From assembly GCF_024704385.1 (NCBI RefSeq), contig NZ_JAJDFX010000002.1:62001-126000 (forward strand): a DNA stretch of 64,000 nucleotides, read 5' to 3'. The stretch comes from Cellulomonas sp. P24. Its GTDB lineage: Bacteria; Actinomycetota; Actinomycetes; Actinomycetales; Cellulomonadaceae. The position numbers were made by a program, and so were the translations under genes. Below the pieces are notes generated by a model. That model made no database searches and had not been told where the DNA came from. It saw only the letters and a program-made list of their open reading frames with translations. Of this stretch, positions 61,372 to 64,000 are shown one piece after another; the stretch's first letter is position 1; the number at the start of each line of letters is the position of its first letter.

Positions 61372-64000
61372 GTGCCACCTCCAGGATCTGGTCCCATGCC
61401 CCCGGAGTCGCCGGGTCGAGCCCGTCGGCCTTCGCCTTCTGCAGCGCGAGTGTCATCCGCGCGAACTCGTGCGGCAGGACGCGCGTGAACCGCGCCCGCA
61501 CCGCGGCCTCGTCGGCGAGGAGCTCGGCCGCGCGCGGCGAGCCGGTCTCCTCGTGGTGGCGAGCGAGCAGCGCCATGACGGTGGCGGTGTCGGCGTCGTC
61601 GAGCGGCGTGATGCTGAGCTCACCGTTCGCGACGGCCGACGCGTTGAGCGCGCTGGTCCGCAGGTCGAGGACGTACGCCGTCCCGCCTGACATGCCCGCG
61701 GCGAAGTTCCGCCCGGTGGAACCGATGATCACCACGGTCCCGCCCGTCATGTACTCGCACGCATGGTCCCCGACGCCCTCGACCACGAGCGTCGCGCCGG
61801 AGTTCCGCACCGCGAACCGCTCACCGACCGTGCCCCGCAGGAAGATCTCCCCCGAGGTCGCGCCGTACCCGATGACGTTCCCCGCGATCACGTCCCGGTC
61901 CCCCACGAGGACGGCGCTCCGGTCGGGACGCACCGCGATGGTGCCGCCCGAGAGCCCCTTGCCGACGTAGTCGTTCGCGTCGCCGAACAGCCGCAGCACG
62001 ATCCCCTGCGGCACGAACGCACCGAAGGACTGACCGGCCGAGCCGTTCAGCGTGATGTCGATCGTGCCGGGTGCGAGCCCGTCGTTCCCGTAGCGCAGCG
62101 CGACCTCGTGACCGAGCATCGTCCCGACCGTGCGGTTGACGTTGCGGATCGGCAGCGCGATCCGCACCGGCTCGCGTCGCTCCAGCGCGTCCGTCGCCAG
62201 GGCGATCAGCTGGTTGTCGAGCGCCTTGGCCAGCCCGTGGTCCTGCTCGGAGGTGTGATGCAGCGCCGCCCCCGGGGCGACCTGCGGCGGGGACAGGACC
62301 GGGCCGAGGTCCAGGCCGTCCGCCTTCCAGTGGTGCACCGCCGCGCGGGTGTCGAGCGCCTGGACCTGCCCGACGGCCTCCTCGATGCTCCGGAAGCCCA
62401 GCTCGGCCAGGAGCTCGCGGACCTCCTGCGCGATGAACTCGAAGAACGTCACGACGAACTCGGGCTTGCCGGAGAACCGCGCGCGCAGCTCAGGGTTCTG
62501 CGTGGCCACGCCCACCGGGCACGTGTCGAGGTGGCACACACGCATCATGACGCAGCCGGACACGACGAGCGGGGCGGTCGCAAAACCGAACTCCTCCGCC
62601 CCGAGCAGGGCGGCGACCACCACGTCGCGACCCGTCTTGAGCTGACCGTCGACCTGCACGACGATCCGCTCGCGAAGGCCGTTGAGCACCAGCGTCTGCT
62701 GGGTGTCGGCGAGCCCGATCTCCCAGGGCCCGCCTGCGTGCTTGAGGGACGTGAGCGGACTCGCTCCGGTGCCGCCGTCGTGACCGGAGATCAGGACGAC
62801 GTCGGCGTGCGCCTTCGAGACCCCGGTCGCGACGGTACCGACCCCGACCTGGCTCACGAGCTTCACGTGGACCCGGGCGTCCGGGTTCGCGTTCTTGAGG
62901 TCGTGGATGAGCTGGGCGAGGTCCTCGATCGAGTAGATGTCGTGGTGCGGCGGCGGTGAGATCAGGCCCACCCCTGGCGTCGAGTGCCGGGTCGCGGCGA
63001 TCCGCGGCGACACCTTGTGCCCGGGGAGCTGACCGCCCTCGCCGGGCTTCGCGCCCTGGGCCATCTTGATCTGCAGGTCGTCGGCATGCGTCAGGTAGTC
63101 CGCGGTCACCCCGAACCGGCCGGAGGCCACCTGCTTGATCGCGCTGCGTCGTTCCGGGTCGCGGAGCCGGTCCGGCTCCTCGCCGCCCTCGCCGGTGTTC
63201 GACTTGCCGCCGAGCCGGTTCATCGCGATCGCCAGGGTCTCGTGCGCCTCGGGAGAGATCGACCCGAACGACATCGCCCCGGTGCTGAAGCGCTTGACGA
63301 TCTCGCTGATCGGCTCGACCTCGTCGATCGGCACCGGTGGGCGCTCGCCCTCCTTGAACGTCAGCAGGCCGCGCAACGTCATGAGGCGCGACGACTGGTC
63401 GTTGACGCGCTGCGTGTAGGAGCGGAAGACGTCGAACTGCCGGGTCCGGGTCGAGTGCTGCAACCGGAAGACCGTCTCCGGGTCGAAGAGGTGGTCCTCG
63501 CCGTCCCGACGCCACTGGTACTCGCCACCGACGGCGAGGCGCTGGTGCGCACGGCGGTTGCCGCTCGCCGGGTAGGCGTCGGCGTGCCGCGCGGACACCT
63601 CGGCGGCGATGACGTCGAGCCCGATACCGCCGAGCCGGCTCGTCACCCCGGTGAAGTAGCGGTCCACGAGCGCCTCGGAGAGCCCGATGGCCTCGAACAC
63701 CTGGGCGCCGCGGTACGACGCGATCGTCGAGATGCCCATCTTGCTCATGACCTTGAGCACACCCTTGCCCAGGGCCTTGATGAGGTTCGCGACCGCCTTC
63801 TCCGGGCCGACCGGCAGGTAGCCGGAGATCGCGAGGTCCTCGACGGACTCCATGGCCAGGTACGGGTTCACGGCGGCAGCCCCGAAACCGATCAGCAGCG
63901 CGACGTGGTGCACCTCGCGCACGTCACCCGCCTCGACGACCAGCGACACCCGGGTCCGCGTGTGACGGCGCAGGAGGTGGTGGTGGACCGCGCTCGACAG
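61364..64000 (-). CDS. gltB: glutamate synthase large subunit, 3' part (window edge)
   Basis: About 878 residues of the C-terminal part of a roughly 1500-residue protein; the frame continues past 64000. Visible: the central domain, the FMN-binding synthase domain ([19 protein letters not shown]), the 3Fe-4S cysteines [15 protein letters not shown], and the C-terminal GXGXG beta-helix. With GltD it converts glutamine and 2-oxoglutarate to two glutamates. The catalytic N-terminal Cys domain is outside the window. Confidence 0.97.
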   Translation of the reverse strand: MSSAVHHHLLRRHTRTRVSLVVEAGDVREVHHVALLIGFGAAAVNPYLAMESVEDLAISGYLPVGPEKAVANLIKALGKGVLKVMSKMGISTIASYRGAQVFEAIGLSEALVDRYFTGVTSRLGGIGLDVIAAEVSARHADAYPASGNRRAHQRLAVGGEYQWRRDGEDHLFDPETVFRLQHSTRTRQFDVFRSYTQRVNDQSSRLMTLRGLLTFKEGERPPVPIDEVEPISEIVKRFSTGAMSFGSISPEAHETLAIAMNRLGGKSNTGEGGEEPDRLRDPERRSAIKQVASGRFGVTADYLTHADDLQIKMAQGAKPGEGGQLPGHKVSPRIAATRHSTPGVGLISPPPHHDIYSIEDLAQLIHDLKNANPDARVHVKLVSQVGVGTVATGVSKAHADVVLISGHDGGTGASPLTSLKHAGGPWEIGLADTQQTLVLNGLRERIVVQVDGQLKTGRDVVVAALLGAEEFGFATAPLVVSGCVMMRVCHLDTCPVGVATQNPELRARFSGKPEFVVTFFEFIAQEVRELLAELGFRSIEEAVGQVQALDTRAAVHHWKADGLDLGPVLSPPQVAPGAALHHTSEQDHGLAKALDNQLIALATDALERREPVRIALPIRNVNRTVGTMLGHEVALRYGNDGLAPGTIDITLNGSAGQSFGAFVPQGIVLRLFGDANDYVGKGLSGGTIAVRPDRSAVLVGDRDVIAGNVIGYGATSGEIFLRGTVGERFAVRNSGATLVVEGVGDHACEYMTGGTVVIIGSTGRNFAAGMSGGTAYVLDLRTSALNASAVANGELSITPLDDADTATVMALLARHHEETGSPRAAELLADEAAVRARFTRVLPHEFARMTLALQKAKADGLDPATPGAWDQILEVARG

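Noticed and set aside
58339-61488. 1049-codon plus-strand frame over pyk and gltD
   Set aside because: Antisense shadow of two unmistakable housekeeping genes; composition rich in R, D, H and G with no domain.

Overview
The window is high-GC actinobacterial DNA. Gene content (GH31 alpha-xylosidase with a LacI-controlled ABC importer, Tat-exported Dyp peroxidase, Pls-type peptide synthetase, Trp-rich subtilase) and the frequent ATGA/GTGA gene overlaps suggest a Micrococcales member, probably Cellulomonas-like. The genus is an inference; no rRNA gene or intact tRNA gene is present to fix it.

Layout. 1-8063: a MacB-like ABC exporter (ATPase cut by the window edge, two FtsX permeases), a secreted SGNH hydrolase, two small membrane proteins, a coiled-coil/glycine-tail membrane protein with PspA and an orphan OmpR-type regulator, and another small membrane protein. 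8133-9434: a complete IS3-family element with 26-bp inverted ends and a canonical GGGAAAA frameshift site; it truncates an older integrase gene (9435-9707). 9857-18537: an 8.7-kb integrative mobilizable element bounded by direct repeats that carry a tRNA 3' end. It holds a tyrosine integrase, an ISL3 transposase relic, a P-loop ATPase fused to a C-terminal TIR domain (likely anti-phage NADase), a membrane-anchored unknown, a YefM-YoeB toxin-antitoxin pair with its TGTACA operator, a MobF relaxase-helicase and an excisionase-like HTH protein.

18750-25403: a sugar-uptake operon (two LacI operators, LacI regulator, lipoprotein binding protein, two permeases, alpha-xylosidase), probably for xyloglucan oligosaccharides. 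25513-32656: alpha/beta hydrolase, MFS transporter, GNAT, penicillin-binding protein, family III CoA transferase and PIG-L deacetylase. 32788-42065: a soluble PAS-MCP sensor and two large GGDEF/EAL membrane proteins around a secreted subtilase with about 49 tryptophans spaced every five residues, itself preceded by a six-codon leader ORF.

42118-52229: an ABC-2 exporter with a LolA/RseB-like lipoprotein-type partner, PPK2, an Sfp-type phosphopantetheinyl transferase, an M1 aminopeptidase, and a Pls/PosA-type single-module peptide synthetase (A-T-membrane-beta-helix). The last three look like a poly-amino-acid production and turnover unit. 52464-55146: a copper/heme export operon (Met-rich membrane protein, PCu(A)C chaperone, Tat Dyp peroxidase). 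55156-64000: two Na+/H+ antiporters (NhaA, CPA1), pyruvate kinase, and glutamate synthase GltD and GltB (GltB cut by the window edge).

The most unusual parts are the TIR-ATPase-bearing mobile element, the Pls/M1/PPTase cluster and the Trp-pentad subtilase.
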